This document shows positions 1 through 8,535 of a DNA stretch of 64,000 bases, piece after piece (position 1 is the stretch's first letter; every line of letters starts with the position of its first letter). Below the pieces are notes generated by a model that saw nothing but the letters and a program-made list of their open reading frames with translations, was not told the origin of the DNA and searched no databases. The position numbers and the translations under genes are program-made. This stretch comes from Meiothermus sp. Pnk-1 (GTDB lineage Bacteria; Deinococcota; Deinococci; Deinococcales; Thermaceae). The DNA lies in the NCBI RefSeq assembly GCF_003226535.1, contig NZ_QKOB01000003.1, forward strand, positions 310,001 through 374,000, in the 5' to 3' direction.

Positions 1-270
1 AACGGGATGCACTGGGGGGCTATCCGCTGGGGCATCGAGCACGGCTACCGCATCTACGACCTGTGGGGAATCTCGGCCAACTCTCAGGGCTCGCACGCAG
101 CAGGGATCGACCGCTTCAAAGAAGGCTTTGGTGGGGTACGGGTGCGCTTTCCGGCATATGACCTTCCCCTCTCCCCGCTGTATGATCCGGTGAAAAAAGC
201 CTTGCGCCTGCGCAAAGACCTGCGCAACTGGCGAGCTCGAGGGAGCACTCGCGACGTGTTGGGAGGCTAA
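1..270 (+). CDS. FemAB-like peptidoglycan bridge aminoacyltransferase, C-terminal part
   Basis: The reading frame is open from the first base of the window to TAA at 268-270, so the true start lies to the left. The visible 89 residues contain YDLWGI, then a glycine-rich region and RFKEGFGG, the C-terminal signature of FemA/FemX-type enzymes that use aminoacyl-tRNA to build the peptide bridge on lipid II. Thermus-type peptidoglycan carries glycine bridges, so a Gly-adding role fits; that is inference from the family. The helical arm and most of the GNAT-like fold are outside the window. Confidence 0.75.
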   Translation, partial: NGMHWGAIRWGIEHGYRIYDLWGISANSQGSHAAGIDRFKEGFGGVRVRFPAYDLPLSPLYDPVKKALRLRKDLRNWRARGSTRDVLGG

Positions 271-430
271 ATTATTTGCACCCGGTGAAGCGAAGCTTAG
301 CTCGAGGCAAGGGGAAATCTGTGCAACGCCCCTCCTCCAGAAGCCAGAAATCGCGTCGTCTAGCCTTCGGCAGCGGGCAGCTGGCCTTGCTTCACTCTTC
401 TAAGTACCCCTCCGGCTACGGTGAAGGACG
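271..430. other. Intergenic gap before the envelope operon
   Basis: 160 bp between the FemAB-like gene and the LptC-like gene. I see no convincing terminator or sigma-70 promoter. The only clear signal is GAAGGA 5 bp before the ATG at 431, a usable ribosome binding site. Confidence 0.4.
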
Positions 431-1003
431 ATGGTTCGCTACGCGCTGATCGTGCTGGGAGTGGTGCTGGGTTTGTCGGTGTTCTTCGCCACCCGACCCG
501 TACCTAAACCCCCCATCCCCCCTCAGGGCGTGCACCTCGAAAACGTCTCGCTGACCCTCTACCCCGAACAAGACCCCCAGGCCAAGTGGCGCTTCCGGGC
601 CAAAGAGGTGGTGCAAGACCCGGGCAGCCGCGAGTCGAAGGTAACCGGGCTCGAGGAAGCCGCCCGCTATGTGGGGAACCGCCTCGACCTGCGGCTTTCT
701 GCCCCCGAGGTCACGATCGACCGCAACGACAACCTGCGGGCTCCTTACGCCACGGTAGAGATTCTCAAGGGGTGCCTCAAGGTGGAGCTGGGTGAACCCG
801 GAGGTCCCCCCGTCAGCATTGATCAACGCTCAGGCTTCGCCGCTCCTAGGGTGCGGATCTCCTCGCCAACCTATAGTGCCAGCGGGGTCAATTTCACCAG
901 CGACTTCGCCATCGAGCAGATCCGCTGGGGAGACCCGGCTTGGAAGTTCTACGACTATCCCCCGGGGCAAACCCCGCCCTGCACGATTAAAGATGGAGGC
1001 TAA
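431..1003 (+). CDS. LptC-like envelope protein with N-terminal membrane anchor
   Basis: 190 residues. Residues 4-20 form one hydrophobic segment (signal anchor), followed by a proline-rich linker (PVPKPPIPP) and a beta-rich region. Size and layout match LptC, the bitopic bridge protein that passes lipid from an inner-membrane ABC exporter to LptA. The next two genes encode OstA/LptA-type repeats, which supports the call. The TAA at 1001-1003 is one base from the next ATG, so the genes are translationally close. Primary sequence similarity to LptC is weak by eye; a generic LptC/OstA-fold secreted protein is the alternative. Start chosen for GAAGGA upstream. Confidence 0.55.
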   Translation: MVRYALIVLGVVLGLSVFFATRPVPKPPIPPQGVHLENVSLTLYPEQDPQAKWRFRAKEVVQDPGSRESKVTGLEEAARYVGNRLDLRLSAPEVTIDRNDNLRAPYATVEILKGCLKVELGEPGGPPVSIDQRSGFAAPRVRISSPTYSASGVNFTSDFAIEQIRWGDPAWKFYDYPPGQTPPCTIKDGG

Positions 1004-1004
1004 C

Positions 1005-1895
1005 ATGAAACGAATCGCTACCCTTTCGCTGCTTTGCTTGACGCTCGTCACCGCCCAAAGCAACAACGTGCGCATCATCACCATCGACAGCCCCAACGGG
1101 GGTACGGTCTCGGGCAACCCGCGCACCGGCCCTCTCACTTTTGAGAATCCCAAACCCGGCGGAGTAGTGGGCAGGGTCAAGGACCTACAGATCACCTCTT
1201 CAAAAGCCATCCTCGAGGCCCCTCCGGGCAAAACCCTGGACGAGTCCAAGGGCGAGCGCACCGCTACCTTTCAGGACAACATCACCGTCAAACGCGACCG
1301 TATGACCGCCACCGGCCCCAAGCTGGTCTACAGCGAAAAGACCGGCCAGGGCGTGCTGGAAGGCCCAGCCAGGATGCGCCAGGAACCCAAGGACAAAGAC
1401 GCCGACCCGGTGGAGGTCACCGCCAACAAGATGACCTTTGACGTGGACACCGACATCTCCACCAGCGAGGGCAATGTCTCGCTCAAGAACGGCCGCCAGG
1501 AGGGCAAGTCCGACACCGTCTACTACGAGGAGAAGCGGGGTCTGGCGGTCTTCACCGACAAGGACCAAGTAGCCCTCGTCCGCCACCGCAGCGATGGCGA
1601 CCTGATCATCCGGGCCAAGGAGGTCCGTAGCCTCACCGAGGACAAGCGGCTTATCGCTACCGGTGGAGTCACCCTGGTTGACGGCAATATCACCACCACC
1701 GGAGCCAGCCTGTCGTACGACGACAAGACCGGGATTGCGTTTATCACCGGCAATGCCCGCAGCGAAAACAAGAAAGAAGGGTTGGTCATTACCGGGCCCA
1801 CCCTGCAACACAACGTAAACAAGCACATCGTGGTCAACTACACCAAGCCCTACCAGCTGCCCGCCGCCGATTTCAAACGAACGGGTGAAAAGTGA
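1005..1895 (+). CDS. LptA/OstA-like periplasmic beta-jellyroll protein
   Basis: 296 residues. The start is ATG 1005, one base after the LptC-like stop, because it gives a proper signal peptide (MKRIATLSLLCLTLVTAQS). An earlier in-frame ATG at 792 would lie inside the upstream gene. The mature part holds repeated OstA-type strands: alternating short stretches such as ATFQDNITVKRD, ISTSEGNVSLKNG and LIATGGVTLVDG, each ending in an amphipathic strand. LptA proteins of this kind line a hydrophobic groove that carries lipid across the periplasm. The protein is longer than E. coli LptA (about 185 aa), suggesting more jellyroll rungs. Confidence 0.65.
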   Translation: MKRIATLSLLCLTLVTAQSNNVRIITIDSPNGGTVSGNPRTGPLTFENPKPGGVVGRVKDLQITSSKAILEAPPGKTLDESKGERTATFQDNITVKRDRMTATGPKLVYSEKTGQGVLEGPARMRQEPKDKDADPVEVTANKMTFDVDTDISTSEGNVSLKNGRQEGKSDTVYYEEKRGLAVFTDKDQVALVRHRSDGDLIIRAKEVRSLTEDKRLIATGGVTLVDGNITTTGASLSYDDKTGIAFITGNARSENKKEGLVITGPTLQHNVNKHIVVNYTKPYQLPAADFKRTGEK

Positions 1896-1905
1896 CCGCA
1901 AAGCG

Positions 1906-2904
1906 ATGAAACGGCTGTGGATTATCCTGCTGGCCCTGTTGTTAGGGGCCAGCATTCTTGCTCAGGAAAGCGCCGCCCGCACCGCCGAGATCATCCGCAA
2001 GAAGAACAATAAAAAGGTGGTCGCGCAGGTCAGGAGCAGCGAGGGGGTCTTTTACATCGATTACGGTGATATCGCCACCGGCAGGATCAAAACTGTGAGC
2101 GAAACCCTGCTCACCTTGGAAGACGGCAGAACCTACTGGCTGGATAAAGAAAGCCGCCTGCTAAGGAACCGGAGCCCAATCCCTCGCGACGAACTCAAGC
2201 CAGGAGCTTGGGTGGAGGTGGCCTACAACAAGGACAACACCGACGAGGAGAATCACCCCTACGGGATGCGGTTGTTGCTCTTGGACAAAGCGCCCGAGGC
2301 CAAAGCCGATGAGGGGAAGTCCTACGCCCGCATCGTGCTATCGGACCGGCCTCCCAACCGGGTCTCGGTCCGGTTCGGCGAAGACGCCACCGCCTATGGG
2401 CCGCTCGCGCTGGTGGAGAAGGGAGTACAGGAGTTTGTGCGGCTGTCCGACGGCAGCGCATCGGTAGATGAGAACACCCTGGCGCTTTCCCTCTCGAGCC
2501 GGTCCACGCCTGATAGCGTAGAGGTCGACCAAGGCAAGAGCAAGGCCTTTGGCAGCGCTCTTGAGTACGACAACGAGTCCGGCCAGGCTACCCTGACCGG
2601 GCCGATCCGGCTCGAGCGCCAGGGGGAAAAACCCCTCACCGGCGAGTCTAAGACCCTTACCTACGACGTGGACGAGGAAACCTTGCTGCTCCAGGGAGAC
2701 CTCAAGCTGGTACAGGGCGACCGCACCACCACCGCCCAGTCGGCCATCGTGCGCGAGAAGGAAGGGCTAGCTTTTCTCTTCGGAAATCCGGTCAAAAGCG
2801 TAAGCAAGGACGGCACCGTGCAGGGCAAAAAGGTCCGCTATACCCTCGAGCGCGGGGACATCATGGTGCTCGAGGGCGTAAGTGGCGAATTCCAGGATCA
2901 GTAG
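1906..2904 (+). CDS. Second OstA/LptA-like secreted protein
   Basis: 332 residues, third gene of the envelope operon. The frame is open from GTG 1885, which would overlap the upstream stop, but ATG 1906 starts a clean signal peptide (MKRLWIILLALLLGASILA) and is preferred. The first about 120 residues resemble a small beta domain (IKTVSETLLTLEDGRTYW) that I do not recognise. The C-terminal half has OstA rungs (SGQATLTGPIRLERQG, EETLLLQGDLKLVQGDRTTT). It probably works with the two genes before it in outer-membrane lipid or polymer export. It lacks the large barrel of LptD. Confidence 0.6.
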   Translation: MKRLWIILLALLLGASILAQESAARTAEIIRKKNNKKVVAQVRSSEGVFYIDYGDIATGRIKTVSETLLTLEDGRTYWLDKESRLLRNRSPIPRDELKPGAWVEVAYNKDNTDEENHPYGMRLLLLDKAPEAKADEGKSYARIVLSDRPPNRVSVRFGEDATAYGPLALVEKGVQEFVRLSDGSASVDENTLALSLSSRSTPDSVEVDQGKSKAFGSALEYDNESGQATLTGPIRLERQGEKPLTGESKTLTYDVDEETLLLQGDLKLVQGDRTTTAQSAIVREKEGLAFLFGNPVKSVSKDGTVQGKKVRYTLERGDIMVLEGVSGEFQDQ

Positions 2905-2925
2905 GGATTTGGAGGCGCTAAAAAG

Positions 2926-3555
2926 CTACCCCCTCACGTCCAGCACGTTCTCCCCTGCCGCCCGAAGCCGGTCGGCCACCCCTGCGGTACCCTCCCCAGT
3001 AACGCGCAGAACCATACGTTGCTTGCCGCCTTCGTGGGCTACAGTGGCCACCGACACGATATTGCTTGGAGGAACTGCCCCAGCAGCTTTGGCGAGGGCC
3101 CCGGGCACATCGGGAATCTCTAAGGTAATCCGCACCCCTCCCGAACGCAGCCCCAGCACCTCGGTAAACGCCCGCAGCACGTCGGTGACGGTGATCATCC
3201 CTACCAGTTGACCTCCCTCCATCACCGGCAGCCCTCCCACCTTGTGCTCTTGCATGAGCAAAGCAGCGTCCTCGAGCGGCTGGTCAGCCTCGATGGTGAT
3301 CACCGGCTTGGCCATCACTTCGTGGACGGTGAGCTTGGCTAGCAGGTAGTTCAGCTCCCACACCGAGAGCGTGGTGGCCTTGGAGGGCATCGCGTCCTTG
3401 AGGTCTTTATCGGTCACGATTCCCACCAGGTTTTGCCCATCCATCACCGGTAGGCGTCGGAAAGAGCGTTCCTTGAGCAATTTGAGGGCATCCAGCACGG
3501 GAGTATCGGGACTGACCGATACCGGGTTAGGCGTCATCCAGTCACGCACGAGCAT
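2926..3555 (-). CDS. CBS-CBS-ACT domain protein (AcuB-like)
   Basis: 209 residues. The start is ATG 3555 behind AGGAGGG; the open frame runs further upstream but without a ribosome binding site. Two CBS domains come first (about residues 7-55, with [14 protein letters not shown], and 73-130, with [12 protein letters not shown] and [13 protein letters not shown]), then an ACT domain (about 140-205, [15 protein letters not shown]). CBS pairs bind adenine nucleotides and ACT domains bind small ligands such as amino acids, so the protein is a cytosolic sensor. Its partner is not evident from the neighbours. It is a single-gene unit facing away from the pyrimidine operon terminator. Confidence 0.85.
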   Translation of the reverse strand: MLVRDWMTPNPVSVSPDTPVLDALKLLKERSFRRLPVMDGQNLVGIVTDKDLKDAMPSKATTLSVWELNYLLAKLTVHEVMAKPVITIEADQPLEDAALLMQEHKVGGLPVMEGGQLVGMITVTDVLRAFTEVLGLRSGGVRITLEIPDVPGALAKAAGAVPPSNIVSVATVAHEGGKQRMVLRVTGEGTAGVADRLRAAGENVLDVRG

Positions 3556-3621
3556 ATCAAACCCTCCTGTGGGGCGGCCTGGGCTGGGGCCATTTTGGCC
3601 CCACGGGTCCGCTCGATTCAT

Positions 3622-3651
3622 TCTATATAGTCTTCGGTGGAACTTTGTCCC
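3622..3651 (-). promoter_or_regulatory. Candidate promoter of the CBS-ACT gene
   Basis: Read on the minus strand: GGGACA (3646-3651), an 18-bp spacer and TATAGA (3622-3627), in the short gap before the CBS gene. This follows the terminator of the preceding operon, so a new promoter is expected here. Confidence 0.4.
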
Positions 3652-3671
3652 AGGGGATGCTACCCAAACCA

Positions 3672-3702
3672 CAAGGCCGACCCGTCGTCGGGGTCGGCCT
3701 TG
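3672..3702 (-). terminator. Terminator of the pyrimidine operon
   Basis: A perfect 12-bp stem (CAAGGCCGACCC at 3672-3683 with GGGTCGGCCTTG at 3691-3702) and 7-nt loop lie 16 bp past the last stop of the eleven-gene minus-strand operon. On that strand it is followed by a G/T-rich run (GTGGTTTGGGT). Confidence 0.8.
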
Positions 3703-3717
3703 CACTGGGTCTACGCC

Positions 3718-4803
3718 TTACTTATAATCGGCGGCCTTCTTACCCGTGGCCCGCTCCCAGGGACCGTAGTCCACGGTCTGGCGCGGTGGGTCCTTGGTGA
3801 GGATGCCCTGCTCCTTGAGCAACCTGACCGAGGCCTGATAGTCAGCCGGGACTAAGAACCCAGCCCAGCCCTTGGTGGTGGCCCCGGCGTTGTAGAGCTT
3901 GGCGATCTCGGCCATCTGCCAAGTCTGGTGGCTCTTGGCGTCGGCGCGGGTGCCACTGCCCTTGCAGGTGTTGCCGCAGAATGGTAACACGTATTTCTCT
4001 ACGGTTTCGGCCTGGTTTTTCACCGCCCAGTCCCAGCCCTTGAGGCTGGCCCGGATCAGCCGGGCTGCCACCTCGCGGCCCGAGAGCCCGGAGTTCTTGA
4101 AGTTGGGGGTATTGAGCACCCGTTCGGTGGTGAAGATGTTGTCCTCGAGCAGGTTGATGCCGTAGTCGGCCAACTTGAACACGTCCACCTTGGTCTCGTC
4201 GTAGCCCAGCCCGGCGATCTGGTCGACCTCGTTATAGGTCATGGCCGAGACCAACTGCACCCGACCCGGAAACACCAACGCTGGGTCAAAGGGGTAGGAG
4301 ACTGCGATTACATCCGGATTGCTAACTTTAGCGTCGAGAGAGCTGGTCAGGCCGCACTTGCGGAAGAGGGCCACCGCCGGGTATTCGTTCCCTGAAGGCC
4401 ACACCCCCACGCTCTTGCCCTTCATATCCTTACACAGATCCTTGATCCCGGTGGACTTAAGGGCCACCAGCGTGAAGCCCGAACGCTGGAACATCTGGGC
4501 GATGAGGACTACGGGAATGCCCTTCTCCCGAGCGGTAAGCAAGTCGGCAATCCACGTGGTACCGAAATCCGCCGCTCCCGACTGCACCACCTGGATGGGC
4601 GATTGATCTCCCACGGGCAGCAGGGTCACATCCAAGCCTTCTTCTCTAAAAAAGCCACGCTCCTTGGCCACGAAGTACCCGGCAAACTGCGCCTGCGGGA
4701 ACCACTTGAGCTGAAGGTTGACCTTGATCAGGTTTTGCTGGGCCATCCCCAGCGACGCCAGCCCCATGACCAAAACCGCCAGTACAACCGTCCACTTTCT
4801 CAT
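3718..4803 (-). CDS. NMT1/ThiY-type ABC transporter substrate-binding protein
   Basis: 361 residues with a signal peptide (MRKWTVVLAVLVMGLASLGMAQ). The start ATG 4803 has AGGAGG 7 bp upstream. The mature N terminus (LQLKWFPQAQFAGYFVAKE) followed by GFFREEGLDV is the typical opening of the NMT1/THI5-like family, which binds pyrimidine-type ligands (formylaminopyrimidine in ThiY) or other small planar molecules. Four cysteines, including CGNTC near residue 285, could form disulfides in a secreted protein. It is the last gene of the pre operon, next to two permeases. The operon suggests a pyrimidine base or related ring as ligand; this is inference and HMP/thiamin precursors remain possible, though no TPP riboswitch is present. 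Confidence 0.8.
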   Translation of the reverse strand: MRKWTVVLAVLVMGLASLGMAQQNLIKVNLQLKWFPQAQFAGYFVAKERGFFREEGLDVTLLPVGDQSPIQVVQSGAADFGTTWIADLLTAREKGIPVVLIAQMFQRSGFTLVALKSTGIKDLCKDMKGKSVGVWPSGNEYPAVALFRKCGLTSSLDAKVSNPDVIAVSYPFDPALVFPGRVQLVSAMTYNEVDQIAGLGYDETKVDVFKLADYGINLLEDNIFTTERVLNTPNFKNSGLSGREVAARLIRASLKGWDWAVKNQAETVEKYVLPFCGNTCKGSGTRADAKSHQTWQMAEIAKLYNAGATTKGWAGFLVPADYQASVRLLKEQGILTKDPPRQTVDYGPWERATGKKAADYK

Positions 4804-4860
4804 CCTCTGACCTCCTGTATGCCCTTGAACCATGCCCAGCTAGCCTGAGTCTTCCGAGTT

Positions 4861-5853
4861 TCACCCCTCCCTGAACGAGACGTGCCAAGCGGTGAGCCGG
4901 CGCTCGAGCCAGGCCACCAGGCCGTACCAGGCGATGCCGATGACCGAGGCCACGATGATGGCCGACCACACGATGTCGAAGCCGAAGCGCCCGGCCTCGA
5001 TCTGGATGCGGAAGCCCAGCCCCTGCCCCCCCGCGCCGAAGAACTCGCCCACGATGGAGCCGATCATGGCCAGGGTGGTGCCCAGCTTGAGGGCGTTGAA
5101 GACGAAGGGCAGGGCGTTGGGGATGCGCAAGAAGCGGTACTGCTGGGCCTCGCCCGCCGCGTAGGAGCGCATGAGCTCGAGGGAAAGCGGGCTGACCTCG
5201 GTGAGGCCGCGGAAGGTATTGACCACGACAGGAAAGAACACCGTGATGGCGACGATGGCGGCCTTGGAGGGCCACTCCAGCCCCATCATCTTCACCAGCA
5301 CCGGGGCCAGCGCCACGATGGGAATGCTCGAGAAAGCGGTGGCGTAGGGCAAGAAGCCGCGCTCGAGGAAGACGAAGCGACTCACCAGCAGCGCGGTCGC
5401 CACACCCAAGCCGCAGCCGACGAGGTAGCCGGTGAAGGCCTCGAGCACTACCGTCTGGTAGGCGTCTTGCAACAGCACGTCGCGCGTGGCCCACAGCGTG
5501 GCCAAGACCCGCGTGGGGGTGGGGATCAGGCCCGCGGGCACCTGGTAGGCTCGCAGCAGGGCCTCGACCGTCAAGAGCACCAGGGCCAGGGTGAGCCCAG
5601 CCGGGATGAAGCCGACGAGCGGACCGGTGTGGACGGCGGCGAGGAAGTTGGCCACCCGGGCCACCCCGTAAGCCGCCGCCGCGAAACCCGCCAGGATCAG
5701 CCATTTCTGGCCCGCCCCCGCGAGGTCGCTGCGGTTCCACCAGCTCCAGATGAACAAGGCCAGCAGGGCAAAGCCCAGCCCCACCGCCGCGACACCGAGC
5801 CAGGGCAGGGGGCGGGCCGCGGGCGAGGGGCGCCTCACCTTCAGCGCTTCCAT
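4861..5853 (-). CDS. ABC transporter permease with N-terminal membrane extension
   Basis: 330 residues, NitT/TauT (BPD_transp_1) permease. ATG 5853 overlaps the end of the upstream permease gene (13 bp), implying translational coupling. The C-terminal about 220 residues are the usual six-helix domain with the cytoplasmic EAA-type loop (SLELMRSYAAGEAQQYRFLRIPNALP). The first about 100 residues add three extra hydrophobic helices (from PWLGVAAVGLGFALLALF) that most family members lack. With the adjacent permease it probably forms a heterodimeric channel served by the binding protein downstream and the ATPase encoded earlier in the operon. Confidence 0.85.
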   Translation of the reverse strand: MEALKVRRPSPAARPLPWLGVAAVGLGFALLALFIWSWWNRSDLAGAGQKWLILAGFAAAAYGVARVANFLAAVHTGPLVGFIPAGLTLALVLLTVEALLRAYQVPAGLIPTPTRVLATLWATRDVLLQDAYQTVVLEAFTGYLVGCGLGVATALLVSRFVFLERGFLPYATAFSSIPIVALAPVLVKMMGLEWPSKAAIVAITVFFPVVVNTFRGLTEVSPLSLELMRSYAAGEAQQYRFLRIPNALPFVFNALKLGTTLAMIGSIVGEFFGAGGQGLGFRIQIEAGRFGFDIVWSAIIVASVIGIAWYGLVAWLERRLTAWHVSFREG

Positions 5854-6704
5854 GGCGTCACCACCCGCTCGAGCCACCCCACCAGCGCCACCAACAGAAT
5901 GCCCAGCGCCGCCGAGGCGATCATGATGACCCAGGTCGCCACCACGTCAGAAGCACGGGAGTTCTCCGCGAGCATCTTGCCGATGCCCTGAAAGCTGATG
6001 GTGGAAATCTCCGCCACGATGGCCCCGATCAAAGCGGCGGCCATGGCCACCTTGAAGGCGGTGAAGAGGTAGGGAATGGAAGCCGGAAAACGCAACTTGA
6101 GGTAGGTCTGCCAGCCACTGGCGTTGTAGGTCTTCATCAGGTCGAGCGAGAGGGGGTCGGGGCTCTTGAGGCCCTTGGCCACGCCAATGGTGATGGGGAA
6201 AAAGGCGATGTAGGCGGCGATGATGGCCTTGGGGATCCAGCCCTGCACCCCATACTGGCCCAACAGCACCACCAGCATGGGCGCAATGGCGATGATGGGC
6301 ACGGTCTGTGAGGCCACGATCCAGGGCAAGAGCGAGCGCTCGAAGGCCCTCGAGGCCACGAGCCCGATGGCGAAGAAAAAGCCCACCGCCGCCGCCAGCA
6401 AGAGACCCACCAGGGTCTCGAGCGTGGTCACCGCCGCGTTGAGGGGAATGGCGTTGGGCGAATTGAGCGGGAAGAGCAGGTTGGCAAAGCCCTTCCATAG
6501 CTGCTGCGGCGAGGGCAGCACGGGGCTGCGCAGTTGGGTAGCGCACTCCAGGGCTGAGCCGCACGGCAGCGCCGCGCCGCTGTCGAGCGCCCGCTGGGCC
6601 ACTGGGAGGTTAGCGACGAGCATCAGCGGGTAGTACAGCGCCGCGATGACCAGGGCCACCACCAGCATGGGAACGAGGTTGGGCGAGCGCAGACGGGCGA
6701 GCAT
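5841..6704 (-). CDS. ABC transporter permease (NitT/TauT type)
   Basis: 287 residues, six predicted membrane helices, with the EAA loop PLSLDLMKTYNASGWQTYLKLRFPAS split here as two halves around residues 190-215. A periplasmic insertion after the first helix (residues 40-70) carries two cysteines (PCGSALECATQ) that could pair outside the membrane. It starts 6 bp after the stop of the preceding binding-protein gene and overlaps the next permease. The pairing with an unequal second permease suggests a heterodimer, unlike the single-permease importer formed by the two genes upstream. Confidence 0.85.
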   Translation of the reverse strand: MLARLRSPNLVPMLVVALVIAALYYPLMLVANLPVAQRALDSGAALPCGSALECATQLRSPVLPSPQQLWKGFANLLFPLNSPNAIPLNAAVTTLETLVGLLLAAAVGFFFAIGLVASRAFERSLLPWIVASQTVPIIAIAPMLVVLLGQYGVQGWIPKAIIAAYIAFFPITIGVAKGLKSPDPLSLDLMKTYNASGWQTYLKLRFPASIPYLFTAFKVAMAAALIGAIVAEISTISFQGIGKMLAENSRASDVVATWVIMIASAALGILLVALVGWLERVVTPWKR

Positions 6705-6710
6705 AGGGTT

Positions 6711-7694
6711 TTATTTCACCCCGCTCGGGATGGCGTTGACGAAGCCGGCGAGGGAGGCGCTGCTGAGCAGGCCGGCGGCCTGGAGTTGCTGGGCCATCTT
6801 CTGCAGCTTGGCGGTGTTGACGTAGCCGAGCCCGTTCTTCTGGGTGTCGGGCGTGACCATGATCTTACTGATCTGCTCGAGGCCTGCGAGCTCGAAGGGG
6901 ATGTCGAGGTTGGGGTTGTACTTGGCGAGAATTTTGCCAGCCTCCTCAGGGTTGTCCAGCGCGTAGCGGAAGCCCTTGTAGCGGGCCTGCACGAACTTCC
7001 TGACCTCGCCCGGGTACTTCTTGAGCACGTCCTCGGTGGTGAAGAGCACGTTCTCCGGCCAGTCCACGCCGAAGTCCTTGTAGCTGTAGACGTAGTACTT
7101 CTCCTTCGCCTGTTTCTCGGCCACCATGACCTCGTTGTAGATCATGGCCGAGGCGAAGGGGTACTGCTTGGCGAGCCAGCCACCCAACGTGGCGGGGTCA
7201 CCCTGCTGGTTGACGACTTGAATCTGCTTCTCCCAGCCCTTGCCCAACACGGCCTTGATGGGCTTGTCGTAGCCGATCCAGGTCGCAAAGGTGCCCTTGA
7301 TGTCGGCGGGCTTGGCGATGGGCTGCCAGGAGAGGATACGCATGGCCGATTCCTGGAAGTCGGCGGCCACGATCACCAAGGGCAGCTTCTGCTTCTGACG
7401 GGCCTCGAGCAGGTTGTAGGGGTAGTCGATGCCCAGCACCAGCTTGCCCGCTTTGGCCTCGGCCATCACCCGGTCGATGGGCGAGAGCCCGGGGCCGCCC
7501 GACACCACCGTCACGTCCAGGCCCGCCTCCTTGTAGAAGCCCTTGTCCACGGCCACAGGGTCGCCGATGGACTCGGCGTGGATGAACCACGACTCGATGA
7601 TGGTGGCCTTGGTCAGGTTGCCCTGGGCCGTGCCCCAAAGCCCCCCCGCCAGTAGCCCCGATGCCAGCACCGCGAATGCCGCCGTCTTCCTCAT
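6711..7694 (-). CDS. ABC transporter substrate-binding protein (NMT1-like), second copy
   Basis: 327 residues with signal peptide (MRKTAAFAVLASGLLAGGLWG). The start is behind GAGGAGG. The mature part has DKGFYKEAGLDVTVVSGGPG and MIYNEVMVAEKQ, typical of the NMT1/SsuA group, but it is only distantly like the binding protein at 3718-4803; the ligand pocket regions differ, so the two likely bind different molecules. It lies between a permease upstream (7729) and two permeases downstream (6704, 5853). Spacing suggests it belongs with the upstream permease as one importer. Confidence 0.8.
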   Translation of the reverse strand: MRKTAAFAVLASGLLAGGLWGTAQGNLTKATIIESWFIHAESIGDPVAVDKGFYKEAGLDVTVVSGGPGLSPIDRVMAEAKAGKLVLGIDYPYNLLEARQKQKLPLVIVAADFQESAMRILSWQPIAKPADIKGTFATWIGYDKPIKAVLGKGWEKQIQVVNQQGDPATLGGWLAKQYPFASAMIYNEVMVAEKQAKEKYYVYSYKDFGVDWPENVLFTTEDVLKKYPGEVRKFVQARYKGFRYALDNPEEAGKILAKYNPNLDIPFELAGLEQISKIMVTPDTQKNGLGYVNTAKLQKMAQQLQAAGLLSSASLAGFVNAIPSGVK

Positions 7695-7728
7695 GCCGAC
7701 CTCCTCCTGAATAAGCCCATAAGCCGCT

Positions 7729-8532
7729 TCAACCCTTCCGGGTCATTTCGAGGTGCCATCCCACGAAGCGCCGCTCGAGCGCCGTGAGCACCCCCAGCAA
7801 GAGCCAGCCCACCACCGTGCAGAACACCGCCGCCAGGAAGACCCGCGCCGTGTTGCCCACGTAGCGCGAGTCGAGGATCATGAACCCCAAACCCTGAAAA
7901 GCCCCGAACAGCTCGCCCACGATGGCCCCGTTCACCGCCGCCATGGCCGCCCCCTTGAGGCTGGTGAAGATGATGGGCAGCGCGAAGGGCAGCTTCAGGT
8001 AGCGCACCCGCTGCACGAAGCTCGCGCTGTAGGAGGTGAGCAGCTCCTCCTTGGTCGCGTCGGTGGAGACCATCCCCTTGTGCACGAAGTAGACCAAGGC
8101 GAAGAAGGCGTACAGCGCCGCGATCACCACCTTCGAGCCGATGCCGTTGACCCCCAGCCACACCACCACCAGGCTCGCCAACGCCACGAAGGGGATGGAG
8201 TTGAGCGTGGAGACGGCGCGGAAGATGAAGTCCTCGAGCCACTCCGGCAGCACGATCAAGAGCAGCGCGGCCAAGTGCGCGACCAAAGCACCCAGCAGGA
8301 AGCCCAGCACGATCTCCTGGGCGGTGATCCAGGCATGCCCCAGCACCAGGGCGGGGGTCTTGAGGAACTCCTCGAGGATGCGCGAGGGAGCGGGCAGGAG
8401 GAAGGGCGAGTTGTACAGCCGCGCCCCTACTTCCCACAGGCTCAGGGCCACCACGGCGAACACCAGCCAGCGCACGCCCTCGTTCTTCCACAGAGGGGGA
8501 GCGTTGCGGGGGGGATGTACGACCCTGGCCAT
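7729..8532 (-). CDS. ABC transporter permease (NitT/TauT type)
   Basis: 267 residues with six predicted helices. The cytoplasmic N terminus is basic. The EAA-type loop is at about 160-185 (TKEELLTSYSASFVQRVRYL). It begins 3 bp after the cytosine deaminase stop, so it is co-transcribed with it. Together with the binding protein at 6711-7694 it makes one complete importer once the shared ATPase is added. The position directly after codA suggests cytosine or a related base as cargo, by inference. Confidence 0.85.
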   Translation of the reverse strand: MARVVHPPRNAPPLWKNEGVRWLVFAVVALSLWEVGARLYNSPFLLPAPSRILEEFLKTPALVLGHAWITAQEIVLGFLLGALVAHLAALLLIVLPEWLEDFIFRAVSTLNSIPFVALASLVVVWLGVNGIGSKVVIAALYAFFALVYFVHKGMVSTDATKEELLTSYSASFVQRVRYLKLPFALPIIFTSLKGAAMAAVNGAIVGELFGAFQGLGFMILDSRYVGNTARVFLAAVFCTVVGWLLLGVLTALERRFVGWHLEMTRKG

Positions 8533-8535
8533 GCC

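Noticed and set aside
4803-4861. Possible TPP riboswitch before the ThiY-like binding protein
   Set aside because: The gap upstream is only 57 bp and none of the conserved TPP blocks (CTGAGA, ACCTGA) are present.
4882-5991. Plus-strand frame of 369 codons opposite the two permease genes
   Set aside because: Antisense of two overlapping permease genes; the product would be a polar low-complexity chain.
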